64,000 bases of DNA from Montifringilla adamsi (lineage: Eukaryota > Chordata > Aves > Passeriformes > Passeridae): contig JAGGNK010006559.1 of NCBI GenBank assembly GCA_017590115.1, positions 14,333,478 to 14,397,477 on the forward strand, given 5' to 3'. The notes beneath the pieces are model-generated. The model did not search any database, was not told where the DNA came from, and was given only the letters and a program-made list of their open reading frames with translations. The position numbers and the translations under genes were made by a program. Numbering within the stretch: the first letter of the stretch is position 1; every line of letters begins with the position of its first letter. Of the stretch, positions 36,121 through 49,200 are shown piece by piece.

Positions 36121-37440
36121 GCTGGAACAGATTTTTGAAGTGGTGTATCATTCCCTTCAGATAACACGACATTTATGTCGACTAACCTGCCCACATTTCT
36201 CTCCTTCCCTTCTACATTTCTGATTAAGAACATGGGCTAAAAGTTTCAAAACAGCAAAGAAGCTTAAAAACCCACTGGCTCCTCAGAGCACTTGCAAATG
36301 TTCATATCAAGTCAGAGCATGTGGATGATTATCCTGGGAAGCAGCATCCACTTGTGTTGAATGCAGGACGCAGCAAATGCAATGGGGCACTTTCAATGCC
36401 AGTTGATTTGCCCACTGGCATGAGGTGTTTCCTGGACTACCAGGATTCCTTCCACAATGCAAATGCACTGACCTCTCCTGTCAGGAAATTCATTGCCCTT
36501 CTGAGCCCAGACTGGGATACAGGGTGAGAAGTAGGGAGAGACGTGAGAAATGTATTTGAGTACGGAGAGAACATCATTGAGACTGCTTTCTTTTCTGAGC
36601 TGATGCCTTTCACTGGCGCTCAGATAACTTGATTTGGCACTATTCACTGCTAAGTTTTCCATACCAACCGCAGCTGAGCTTTGTTTAAATGAGGCTTGCT
36701 GAAGCTGTGCTGAAAGTGAGTTTAAAGGTTCACAGTCTTTGGAGAGGATCCAGGCAGCTCTTTGTGCCTTCAACTCCCTTAGAAACTGTGGAGGGCTGGG
36801 GGCCGGGAGAAGATTTGCATGAGCAAGTTCTCCGCTTGGCTCAAGTGCAAAGGGGAGCAGTTAGCAGCGGCAGAAATTGAACACCATGGGCCAGATTCTT
36901 CCTCCTTCTCCTCCTCTGGGCCCTTTTATCTGTGTTTCTGCTATTTTGACTTGATAGCACTCAATACACATGTAAATGATGGTACAGAATGCAAGCAATG
37001 AGGAATCAAGCACCACCAGAAGCAGTTTTAGGGATAAGAAATTATGACACTGGCTTTGTATCTCAGGTTGGAGAGGAGGATGCTAATTCTGTTCAGATAC
37101 TTTAAGCAGCAAGTCACCCTTAGCCCCTGTAAGGAACTGCTACCACTTTAACAACACCTGTGGTGTTGAATGCCCAGTGTGCTACTTTGCACAGTGCAGC
37201 CACTGTAGAAAATACACTGGCTGTCCCCCCAGCTTTCTTCTGCAGTAACTTCCTTGAAGCTGCTGAACCAGTGTGAAAGTATTTTTATTGTATCTGTGGT
37301 CCCTTTGTTCTCCATTCTCTAAGGAGAAAAAGAGTCTGGTCACCCTGTGACCTTGAAGCCCACAGACAACTTCAGATTTACACAAGAAATACCACCCAGG
37401 CTAGTAACTGGTCTCTAGTCTGAGTAGGAGAAGGATTAGT
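36121..37440. other. Non-coding stretch before the upstream RIPOR2 exon
   Basis: No gene or repeat is recognised here. Under the proposed long isoform it is the first part of the 35-kb intron. Confidence 0.55.
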
Positions 37441-37460
37441 TTAATAAAAGATGACTTTAC

Positions 37461-37521
37461 CTTCCCCAAAGGAATCATCTTCTTCTCCAAGTGCAGTCAA
37501 ATCTTCTTGGGAGTGCTGCAT
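37461..37521 (-). CDS. RIPOR2: Putative alternative first coding exon of RIPOR2
   Basis: On the minus strand an ATG in good context (A at -3) at 37521-37519 opens 20 codons, MQHSQEDLTALGEE then DDSFGE, plus one base. A strong donor follows (GGGGAAG|GTAAAG, phase 1). Joining this base to the exon at 2378 gives Gly, then ISPRLPDI, then the conventional start Met of RIPOR2 in the same frame, with no stop. The isoform would gain 29 residues, mostly acidic. The same frame stays open upstream of the ATG for about 110 further codons (to a TAA at 37857-37855) and includes another ATG at 37671-37669. The coding part may therefore be longer, or the exon may be internal with an acceptor such as TTCTCTCTCAG ending at 37740. 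Frame match by chance is about one in three, so the support is the donor, the open frame and the content together. Confidence 0.55.
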
Positions 37522-37739
37522 CGTGGCAAAGATGCAGCTCAGGGCGCAGCCAGAGCTGAGTGCTTGAACCTGTTCCTGTGCTACAGCTCGACTGTTTCCT
37601 TTCACCGGTTTCCTAAATATTTTGGTGGTAACAGCTTCCGCATCTGCACTTACGAAAACAATCTCATTCATAGAAGTGACGCCTCCTGTTTTTACAGTCA
37701 GCCTTTGAGATGAGCTTTGAGGTGGGGTGTCCTTTACTG
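37522..37739 (-). other. Open frame upstream of the putative RIPOR2 first exon
   Basis: This continues in the frame of the upstream exon without stops and includes protein-like residues (MNEIVFVSADAEAVTTKIF, with an ATG at 37671-37669 whose context is weaker). It could be 5' UTR that happens to be open, a longer N-terminus, or the 5' part of an internal exon beginning at 37739. I recognise no domain in it. Confidence 0.4.
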
Positions 37740-40700
37740 CTGAGAGAGAAGTTGATTTTGAGAGCAGAGGAGGCAGGACAGGCTTGAAATGCACCCTGTC
37801 CTGTTGCCGAGTGCCGTAACTGCGCAGCAGCAGCAGCCCTGTCAGCCCGGGGTGTTAAAAGTTTTGCATATGAATGGGAATGTTTTCTGGTGGCAGAGGT
37901 AGAGCCGGAGAACAACTCACCCTGCTTGGACTGCAGAGCAACTCCTCCCTTTCACCCCAGGGACAGTGTGACAGGAGGAAACCTCCAGGCTCTCTCACTG
38001 TCAGGTGTTCATGGAACTAATTTTTCTTCTAGCACGGTGGCAGTGACATCACTTTCTCACCCATGCTGAGGTGGCCCATAGCAATGGACATGTGGACAAG
38101 TTGGAAACCACAGGTGATGGCAGTTGTCCCATGGGCAGATGCCTTGGAAGGGATATCATTCTCACAGTTACACTCATCCAAGTCACAGTCTGTGGTGCAC
38201 TACCAAACCTAAGGACCTTTCTGATCAGGTGAACAACAGAACAACACCAAAGTAAAATTTGCTGTCTGCCAACAATGGGCATATTATTTGAGTATCTCTG
38301 TCACTACTAATTCGCCATCATACTGGTCTGTCCTGTCACTATGTTTCTTGAACTTTATAAAGCAAGTTGACTCCTTTGTGTCAGGTCTCTCAGTTTATGA
38401 GAAGACCTTACCTACAAACTAATTTACTCTAAACTTGTACAAAAACACATTTGGCCTTTAGGTAGTGTCTGAGCCTTGCATAGCCCTGCTGTCTTAGCAG
38501 TCCACTCAGGGATATGTCTGTCCACTGTGAGGCCTAGCACAGGCAGTCCCCCACAGCTCTGCTCTCAGAAGTTAGAATGTAATGACAGCAAACCTGAACT
38601 GAGCAGCAATTACTCAGTCTAGTAATTGCACGTGTCACCACACCCTTGGAAGCGAGACTCCCAGCACAGCAGCCTTGTTCACTGCAGCTTCCGGCAGATG
38701 AGTCACAGATATAATGAGCTCTTCTCCAGTTATTATGTTGGGATTTTTTAAAGCTCTCCCAGTGGGTGTCTGCAAGGCACTGCACAACTTGAAATAAAGA
38801 TGGGACAAGTCCATTTGAAGCACCTGATCTCACCCCAGCCCAGGCCATGTCCAGTAGTAAATCCTGTGGTAGCACTTTGGTCATCACAGGAAGGTGAAAA
38901 GACCCTTCCTAGCTCAGGCACAGCTTTCCTCTGGATGCAGGGTCCCTGGAAAGTGGTGCTGCATCCCCCCGGCTCTGCCTCCCCCTCACTGTCACATCAG
39001 GTGTCTTGGTTGCACAGCCTGTGAGTTGCTGTCTTGACAGGGTTGGGAAGCTGTGTTTTCCTAGGTGGATGTGGTTGAAGCCAAGAGCATCCCAGAAATG
39101 GTTTTTAGAGGGGTAATGTGGTTTGCCTGCTGGGTAGTTCCTCTGCCACAGCAGCAAGATTCCTTAAGGAACTCCATTCCCAACAGGCCCCCCTCAAACT
39201 TGGCTTTGCTTTAAAATTACATTTGTTCAAACCCCTACAGACATGACAGCTTGGTCTAACAGGCAAGAGAAGAGAACTTGTTTCTGGCCCTGCTGGACAC
39301 CCTTGGGGAAGCCACTCCTCCTTTCTAGACATCCTCCCTCAGTCTTTTTCTTGCTCTGCTTATTTGAAATTATTTTTTCAGGCAAGGACCATCTCTTGAT
39401 TAGATGATACTCAAGAAAAGCATCCCTCTGCCTCAGTACAGCCGTCCTGCCATGGTTCTGGGTAGATGGAGAAAGTCATGAAAAGAGAGAAACACCATTA
39501 TTGGGTGATGAGGGGAAGCAGAGAAGAAGAGGGGATCAACGAGAGAGAGGTGTATGAAAAGAGGGATAGTAAGAGACATGAAAACTGCAGAGGAGAAGCA
39601 TCAGTCTGGAGGGAAGGGATGCTGGCTCTGGAGGCTGGGACCTCTCCAGGCACTGCCTCCCAGGGTCAGGGCTGGGAACCCCTGAGCTTGCAGAGGCTGG
39701 CGGGCCAGCATGTGAAATGACTGCTGGGGGTGAGGGAAAGGGGAAGTGCTGAAGGAAGGACAGCCACAAGGTGTATCTTGTCTTAAAGCTTCCTGGCAAG
39801 GTCTACTGCTGGCAATGGGCAGCCACTGCCCATGGTGTCCTTGAAACAGCAGGAAGTGGTTGTCAGAAATATTGAGCCCTTGTAAAGTCAATGGCTAAAC
39901 TGCCACAGGGTGCTGTGGAGCCTGTCAGTCTTGGAGGACTGGGGCCAGAAGAGGCTTCTGCTCTCTTGAGGAAGGTTTTTGGGCTTGACTAGAATGAGTT
40001 GCAAGATGAATGATGCTACAAATACAGACATGAATACTCAAATCAGAAAGACAGCCCAGCAGGAAGAATCACAGAGAAAATACTGCAGCTCTAACTCTCC
40101 TGCATTGTCCTGCAATTGGAGGTTATTTGTAACTTGGGCATGGGAATTTTTAGCCATTTGCTGCTTCCTTCAGAAACGTGAAGGAGCAAGCCACACTGTC
40201 CTGGTTATTGTGGCAGCTCCCTTTTATGCTGCATTTCCCTGGGACTTAAAGCTATTTCCTTACCCACTGTTTTCAGTCAGCCTCTCTGGATGCCTGTTAC
40301 CTTGACAGCCCTTTTTTCTTTTATTTTCAGGAATTAAAAGGCATCAAAAGCTGTCCTCTCTCCCGAAAACAACTGTCACCAGAATTAACACACCAGTCAG
40401 GCTAGTGATGAATGGTAATGACTCAGCCTTCATTGCAGATGCACAAAGAGGAGTTGCTTTGATTCCTTCCCGTTTGCCACATCGTCCCTTGACAGCAGCC
40501 TCACCTGCACTGCTCGCAGCATGTGGTACTCCTCCAGAGACCTGTTCCCCAGGGGAGCACAGTGCCCTTTCCCTTGAGACAGGATAAATTAACACAGACA
40601 AAAACAGTCCACCTCACATGGATTCCCAGGTTCCCCTTCCCCCTGCTCCATCTTTGCCTTTGGGGCAGCAGGATTTTGCCCTGGCAATTTGTCTTTGCTG

Positions 40701-42539
40701 CTTACTGATCTCAACCATCAGTGACTTCCTCCCCGCTTTGTTTTGTAGCATATCTGGGGTTTTTCCCTTCTGTACCCACAAGAAGTATTTTTTCTCATAC
40801 TTGTTGAGCTGCTGTGAAACACAGTAAGTTCTTTTCACCTGTTGGCTTATAAAGACCCACTCCACACCAAAAATAAAAGCCCCCAAACAATTTTGCATCC
40901 ACTGCAAAACTCTCAAGTGCCTATTTTTCATGTAACCACATCTGATGCTGTTCTCAGAAAAAACCACCACCCATTTTCTAAGAACCTGTCAACAAAAAGC
41001 AGGGGAGCCTGGGGAAATGTCAAAAACAAGGGTGGATCAAGCAAAAGGAGAAAACTTCTGCAGCAGCTTCTTTAAATTACTCCAACCTTACTCTTCTTCC
41101 CCTGCAACTCCGTTTATTAGGATTTCTGATCCAGGAAAAAGTCAAGTGTTCTGATGTTTTATCTTCAGATACAGAACTAAAAGCCATTCCCAATGAAAAA
41201 GAAGTGTAAAAAATTGTGCCATTTAGAAGCTTTGGGGATGTTTTCATTCAACCCTACCTTAAATTACCAACACCTCCACAAGCAGCAGGAGAGATGAGAT
41301 GGGCATTTTCTGTGTCTGAAACAGCTCTGCTCTATTCACATCTCCTCCTGTTCCAGCACTAGAAAGATTCTCAGGATACAGAAAGTTACAGATCATAGGG
41401 GTGGTTAGTGCCCTGCTTTGTTCTGAGACTGTTTTGGGAGTGAAGATTGCATTTTATGGGATAATCTACATGGACAAAAAAGGAGGGGAAGAAGTGATGA
41501 AGGAAGGGCAGATGACTCTTGAAGTGGAGACACTATGAAAGAGAACGCAGAAATAGGTGTCTGACACTGGTCAGTTTGGGAAAGTGAGAGTTCATATGCA
41601 TTTGGAGTACTTGTAAAACTTTTGCTCTGGATATTACTGCAGTGTCAGTCCTCCAGCAAAACATGTTCCTCAGAAACCTGATAAATAGAGTTACAATAAC
41701 TTGTCTAGTTGTTAACTTATTTGCAAGTTACAGGGACTCCAGGGACTTAGATTATGTTTAGACAGTCTGTGTCAGTGGCTGAGTGAGTTTAGTATAATTT
41801 ATTTCTTTCCAACTCTTGAAACTTTTTTCACTTTTTTTGCCAAAAAATCTAAGCACTTAAAAAATTAATAGGGTTTTTCAGTTCCAGAGAAAACCTGGGA
41901 GAATTTCTCCCTTTTACTGTCCAGAAGGAGAGTCAGCAGGCCAGGCCAGTAGAAGACATGACTCATTGCACACAACTTCACAGACATTAAGAGCCCTGAG
42001 CACAAATCTTCACAAGGCTGTGAAATATGCACCACGTATTTCCAAGAGGTGAAAAAAGGGCTGGCTCCAGGAACCATTCACACAGCAGACAGGACAGTAG
42101 TTCCTTAGGACCCCAGTAGGACGTTATCCTTTTGCTCAATTCCCCAGCAGACACACACTGCAGTGAGCAGGAACCATGGCACACGTGTTGGTGTTGGTGC
42201 CCTACTGGTGTCCATTCATGTTCCCCACCCAGCTGTGAGCAGAGAACCCATGGCATGCCCCAGGGGTGAGTGGCATTTGTGTGCATTCAAGTGTGACACT
42301 GCAATGTACAACACCTAGCACATACCACCAGCACATCAAAGGCGACTTTGGCTTCTTCCAAGACAGCATTTTTTCATTCCAGTATCACTTGGCCTATTAT
42401 CTTCTCATAGCAAAATATTATTTCAGTTCAAAGGGAGAAAGCAAACCATGCTGGATGAAACCCCTACAGAATGAATACAATCTTGGAAATTGTACTCAGT
42501 TAAGTAGTTCCCAAGTGGCTCATTATCAAAAGATAAGAA
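37740..42539. other. Upstream flank of the alternative RIPOR2 exon and unique sequence
   Basis: The first 200 bases contain a CAG-rich run around 37824-37836 and moderate CpG, and might hold a promoter, but no clear TATA or CCAAT arrangement is evident. The remainder holds no recognised gene or repeat. Confidence 0.5.
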
Positions 42540-43250
42540 AACGGTCAAGCATGATTTTGCAGGGCTCAGCCTTGGATCTGGTATTATTCAATATATACTT
42601 TAATATCCTAGATGATATTTAATATCCCAGAATAGATATGATCACACTCATTACAATTGCAGATGCCAGGCTTCCCAGCATATGTACATTGGAGAACAGA
42701 ATCAAAATTCAAGCTTATAGTTACAAACTGGAGAAGCAGTCTGGAAACAATTAAATGCAAGAGAATGATCTGTGAAGTATTATGCTCCAGCAGGAATAAT
42801 CCTTATAAATGCAGGCTGAGGGATGGCTACTTCAATAGGGTGCTTTCAGAAAGGAGGCAGGAGACAGCAGAATGGGACTCAGCAACAGCACCCAAAACCA
42901 GCAGACAGCTTGCCGTCAGGTGTGATCAAAGGCAGAGACACAAAGTGTTCAGGCAGCATTTGAGGTTAATAAGGCCTCTGCTAAGGCAGGACACTGTTTT
43001 CAGACTTCTCAGTTCAAGGAAGATAGAGACTGTTGGGTGATGTTCCTGAGGGGAACAACCAGACTGTTCTGAGGGCTAGGAAATGGGAAATTAAGGAAAA
43101 GATTGGAGAAACTGTAGCTACTTCCTTTGAAGGAGAGAGAACAAATACAGGAGAGCAGTACTCAAGCCCTCTTCTTCACATTTGTTGTGAACAAGGTGTC
43201 ATGAAGTGAGGCTGCAGAATGGAGGAAGCAAATGAAGAGGCAGATTAGGC
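42540..43250 (+). mobile_element. Old, degenerate CR1-like LINE remnant
   Basis: At 42563-42622 the plus strand reads LQGSALDLVLFNIYFNILDD, which matches the reverse-transcriptase block PQGSVLGPVLFNIFINDLD. It is followed in another frame by TLITIADA, matching the FADD site region, then a KLEKQ... segment and a stretch equivalent to the LHLGRNN region (SRNNPYKCRL in another frame). Near 42960-43030 there is a CTCAGTTCAAGGAAGAT motif typical of the later CR1 sequence. Many stops and indels show that it is dead and old. The 3' boundary is uncertain. Confidence 0.75.
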
Positions 43251-46200
43251 AGCAAACAAGTGGAAAATAGGAAGAAGTAAGTTTGGGAAAACCACTTCCC
43301 AACAGCCAAGACAGCGAAGTAGCAAAAGACAGAGCTTGGGTGAGTCAGTGATGAGTGAATCAGAGTGCTGCTTTAACCTGCAAAGCACATACAAGGCTTT
43401 TGAAGAACAGAGCAGAAAAGCAGCTATTGGGAATAATGTAAGAATGGTTGATTCTGAAGTCTTAGGGGAGGGAAGTGGGAATAGGGGATCTCTTGAGGTT
43501 AGACTCAGTGCTTTTTTGTTAGAACAGCTATTGAGAAATACTGGATTTCTACTTGTTAAATTTATTTCTCAGTGACACTTAGCCAAGTGCTAAATTTTCC
43601 CACTGCTTGAGGGGTCCAGCACATTCCAGTGGCTCTTGACTGGGATGGGAATATTTTTGCTATTTCAAGCAATTTAAGTATCACTACTATCTTTCTTCTT
43701 CTGTAAGAAATCTTCATGTCTGGTTGCTTTCGTATCCATTCTTTTTTCCTAGTTCTTTTGTCACCTATTCTTCTGTAATCCAGTGAGGTCATTGTCATCA
43801 GCAAAGAATAGAGGATAGATTTTTCATCCTTAGATTATTAAATGCTGTGGGTTTCTCTCAGAAGTACCTCAGATTGTTTCTATAAATTGTTAAAGAGAAG
43901 CAGTCTGAATACTACAATAATATGGGAGCTTGCTATCCCCAGCATAACCAACAACTATGCTGAACCCTGCTAAGCATCACAACCTTATGTCTTACTAAAA
44001 GTCAGATATCAATTACATAATATTTATAATACTATTATCAATGTAAACAAATTTCAAAATTTACTCTAGAGGTCTAGACAACATTCTAGTGCCTATGCCA
44101 AAGCCACAAGACCATCCCAATTTTCTCTACCATAATTCTTGTTAATAATACTTTTTTTCTCCAGTGCTAACTACCTTGGGTGTTGGAGGAAATACACGCA
44201 AGCAAGTCATCTCATTGTTCAGCTGTATGACTTCCATCCAAGGCAAAGGATATTGAAAGGTGATTCACAACATTATTTTAGTAATATTTTAAAAAATATT
44301 CTTTTCCTTTAGGTAGACTGTTGGTAATGGAGTGAAAGCCCCAGGTGATTTATTTTAAACTCCCAGGTCACACTGTCAAACATATGATGGCTGTGGACGA
44401 ATGCCTTTCCTTTACATTAATAATCTTTCCTGTGGACTAATCAGTTTGGGGGCCTTTACTTCATTGTGTACATTGCGTTTCCAGTTTCTCCAGCTACTGG
44501 AAGGAGCTCAGGAGCTGGCCTTCTCCCCTGGTCTTTGCTTCTTCCAGCTCCAACCAGCCACGTTCTTTCTGCTTCTGGGAGATAGTTCTTGACAGAACTG
44601 ATCTTGGATATTTTGCAAGACAGTGTGGGCTTTTTTTCCTCTGCCAAAGGGTGTTTTTTAAAGGCATTCTCCCATATTCTGGCAAACTGTGGGTGAGATG
44701 GGCAGCTTCAGTTGTGAGATGGCTCAGACCCTGCCTGGGGCTGCTCCCAAAGGAGCAAGCGTGCATTTTTCTCAGGCAGTCTGACTTAGCTGCTTCCCTC
44801 TCCAGGATACTGCAAAGTCTCAGCATTTCCCCCTTGCCTACAATGCATTCTTCTCATCAGTCCCTAAAATGCTATAAATTACTGTTTAACATCTCTCTTG
44901 AAGAGCTCTTAGCAGGGACTAGTAGACAAAAGGAATTGCTACTGCAAATAAAGCTGCTGCACGCAGGAGTATGAAATTCAGGCAGTGTGAAGAGTGGGTG
45001 CATACACTGTAAGGGTATCAAAGCCCAGGAATTCCTTTGTTTGGGATCCCCCTGCCCGCCCCCCGGCTTGAGCTGTTATTACGCCACAGCACCACAATTA
45101 AATTACTTAAAGAAGGCAGATGTCTGGGACTTTGCTATGGGATACTTAGGATTGAAGGGATAGGGGAAAATTGTCTGTGTGAGCATGGTGTGTGGATGGG
45201 GTCAAATGGGATCAAAAACCCATTGGTTCAGTGGAACTTCTCCCTGCAAAGGGGCTTCAGTCTCAGCAGTTAAATCTCGGGCAGTGGGAGTGTGGCTGTC
45301 AGAGTGGCATCTGAGTGGTCAGATAGGAAAGTTTCACAAACACAGATTCTATATTTCCAAGAGCTGAAACAGCCCTAAACCTTGAACTTCCTCTGTTTTG
45401 TAGGGAGGCATCACTTCATTGTAGCTCACACAGGTAATGGCAAAGATGGTGTAACATCAGCTTCACCAGTGAGGTAGTTTGGTTTCAAGCTCAGTCCGTT
45501 TTCTGTAAAACTTTTGCTGATACTGGCCCTGACTTAGGTGCTATCTCCCAGGACGTGTCTCTGACACCTGGTGCCAAGGTCCCAGGGATTCTGAGCATTT
45601 AATCCTAAATAGTGTTAATTTGAGCACTCAGGCTTTTGATCCTTCCCCAGTTCCAACCCATACACTGCAGGTGGCCATGGCACAGTCAGCAGTGGGGTTG
45701 TATTAAAACTGGAGCACCTTGGCTTTAGAAAAACAAGGAGCTGTTTCCAAAGGATGGATAAGCTTTCATATTGCCTATTGTGCATGTGTCAGCAGAGGAG
45801 AACACTTTCATTAAGGACAAAAAAAGGTTACATCGAGATGGGCTTATTCTGTTCTGTATTTCAGGTAGCTTTTTGAGAAATTGTTCTGAAAAATGTCCCC
45901 GTTTTGTGTTTGCAGTCTCTTGGTACATTGGTAACACTCTGGGATCGAGTTCTCCGAATAATTGCAACAGCAGGATTTACTTCTCCTTCATCTGAAGCCC
46001 TAGGAAAAAAGCACAGCTGAGAACGGAACCTGTGGTAAAGGAAATCGCACTGCAAGGCATCCCCACCCTGTTTGTCTTCCTCCTTGAGCAAGTGGTACAG
46101 GGCATGTGCAGGGGCTGGATGTGCACAGGGCTGGTAATAGCTCTCCTGGAGGGATTGCTTCATTTTTGCTCCTACAAAGTAGGGCAGAAAAGAGAATTTT

Positions 46201-49200
46201 TAAAAAATATTTTTAGCACAGTGTCTCCCTTTCTGCAATTTGTTGAAGTGATTAACAGCTCAGAAACAGGGTAATGACCACAGCACACTTATTTGGCATT
46301 TTTGGGTTTGGTTGCTTTTAACTGAAGAGTAACACTTAGTTCTTCCTTCCCTGCAAAGCACAGGGGGGTCAATTGAGGGAATGTGGGCTTGAGGTCCTTC
46401 AAGAGAAAGTGGTTCACTACTTTCCACATTCACATCTTTCAGGATGAGATTCTGGCAGCTTCTGGTGGACAAACAATTATAGCATTTGTAGAGTATTTTA
46501 GAAGAGGAAATCTCTGCAAACATTTGCATGCATCTGCAGTTCTCTACCCTGAAAATATAAAATAGTTATAGTCAGGAAGCAAAGCATTTTCCACCTTTAA
46601 ATAATATCAGTTGTTGGGCATGGTATCCCAAACAAACTTCACTCACAGAAAGTATCTAAAACCTTCCATTGTATATGGCCAGGATTTTGGGTCCTTCCTG
46701 CTGCATTGCTGCACTAATACTTAGCTGGCTCAGGGGAAGATCACCACCCACTGCATCAGTGATTCTTCAGCAGCCTTGATTTTGCTAATCAGCCTGTCTT
46801 TCATCCTGGCCCTGTTTGCTGAGAGAGCAACTTCAGAGAGAGCGGTACAACACAGAAAAGTAAAAATAGCAACAAGAGTTTCTGCAAAATGTGGCACTTC
46901 ATGCAATTACTTTTCTTCCTGTTTGCATCTCCTGAATTTTCTTTTTCTATCAAGTTTAACTCTTGTTTAGAGACTGCACACACACATTTTGAAGCCAGTA
47001 TGAGGTTCTTCTAAACAACAGTGCACTGTGGAGTTAGTTTCTCACAGTAAACAAAAAATGGCTTAGTCTGATGTTAATGAGTTTTAGTATTTTACACAAC
47101 AGGCAATTCAGAAATAATATTCAAGGCTGATGAAAAATAACATAAGCTGGCCAAAAAGAAGGAAAGCCAGAAACAAACAGCATATCCCTGTGGGGAGGGT
47201 CTTTCTTCTAGGACAGGACAGTGTTATGGTTAATCTAATAGCCTCAACACAGGTTTTAGAACTGCAGAAGAGAGAAGAAATTTGTGATAACAAAGTAGTG
47301 ATCTACACTGACTGACGAAGCAGCAACTGTGGAAGACATACTGGCATGCCCTACTTCATGCTCACTGCATAGAGTTCTGCAAAAAACACTGTGAAAAAAC
47401 TTGGGGGTGGAGGGGAAGTATATTTTACCTCTATTTGACTTCACAGTCCTAGAGATGGGCAGAGAAATGATAGTGCTCAGGGAGCATGGCAAGGATGGAG
47501 CAGCCAAGTGAGGACTAGCAGTGGGCCTTGTCCAGGACACAGCAACTCATCTTTGCTATCACTGTGGTGTGAAGCAGAGCCCCAGGAAGAGCCTCTCCCC
47601 ACCTCTCACAGGGTGTCTGCCCCTTTCCACAGCACCCTTCCCTCCTGCCAGACCCTGGGCTGGTGTGCAAGGGAATGGTACCCCTCCTCCCTGCTCCTCT
47701 GCAGAGTATGGCCAGGATGGGAATAAAATCAAAAGAAAAAAGGAACTTTTTTTCTCCATCATGCATCTTAGCAACAGCACCTACACAAAGATCTAAGTAT
47801 AAGATCTTTTACCCCCCACCTTTCCAAGCAATTAGCATGCTGAAATGCAGAAAGAAACAGGATGGCAATGTCAAAACTGACATGTAGGAAGACCATTTCC
47901 TTTTTGCAAGGGTTTCACGGTGTGGACCAAGCTGGCTGAGAACAATTTCTGAACCCCTCTCCTCCCCGTGGAGAATTGCCTCTGCAGCAGCTTTGGTAAC
48001 CTTCCAAAACAGCCTGCTTTTGGTGACTGGCACTCTCCTGGTGGTTGATGCCCAGAAGGTCTCACATTTTCAAAGTAAGAAACCCCAGCCCCCATGGACT
48101 GCTCTCCAGTGAAACTAGGTTGCTTAAAAACATCTGAGAAAGGTGGAAAAGGAAGGCTGCCTGTTTGAAATAGATAGGCTGTCTTTTGGAGCAGAGCAGA
48201 GAAGAAAGGCAGCTGGTGACATATTCAGTGCAGCGCTGGCTCCATCTGAGCCTTCTTTTGTCGGCCAGATTTTAAATTAATCTCAATCTGGTCTCTGAAT
48301 CTTGCTGGCAAGTTTTCTGGTAAATTTAAGACTTAGAAGAGACTAAAGAAAGATGCTCGGCAGACAAACTTATGTTAGGGTTTCCAGGTGTGGCCAGCAT
48401 TGCCTGGGAAGTTATTTGTGCAAACAGAGGCTGCCGTGGGAAACATGGGGGGATCTCCTCCAGAGCCACACACCTCCTCTGTGCAGGGGGAGCACGCAAA
48501 GCCCTCTGGCTGAAACACAGCCAGGCCTGTGCAGCTGGCCATGAACCAAATCTGGTTACTCTCACAAGCTGATATTCAGGGCTTGCATTTTGAATAAAGA
48601 GTTGAGTGAATCCAAGCCCTTTGGTTTTGCTGTGTTTTCCTTCCTGAAAGCAAATAATGATGTTTTTTCCTTCTTAGCATTCGAGCAATGTTATTTCCAC
48701 CCAAAAAGTGTGCTGTTCCAGCCTGCAGATGATGAACGGAGCAGAAAAATTGCAGGGAGGATGTTGCTGGGGGCAGTAGGGAACTGGAGGTGGGAAGGAA
48801 ATACCTGAAGGAAACTCCTCATACATGTACGAGCCTTGTCATACATGAAACCTCCACAGAGTTTTAATCTTTATTTCTTCATGTTTAGTGAGATTTTCCC
48901 TCTGAGTGCCTTGTCAGAATGATAGCCTGATTCTGACGCTCCTTGCACCACAAGGCTGGGATGCTGCCTAATGCCAACTCACCCAAACATCTCTTCCCAA
49001 AGCGGCCACTTGTTCCTGTGCCACACCTAGGGATTAGTGATTGATTAAAGCAAAGCAAAAAGCCTTCTCTTGAAGGTTTTAATGAAATCTCCTCTGGTCC
49101 CCAGTTGCTTTAGCATTCAGTTAAGCAGTCCATCACTGCTGTGTTTGCAGGCCCAGCTCTGTAAGTGTGCCTGAATACGACTGCTTCCATTTTCTAGGCC

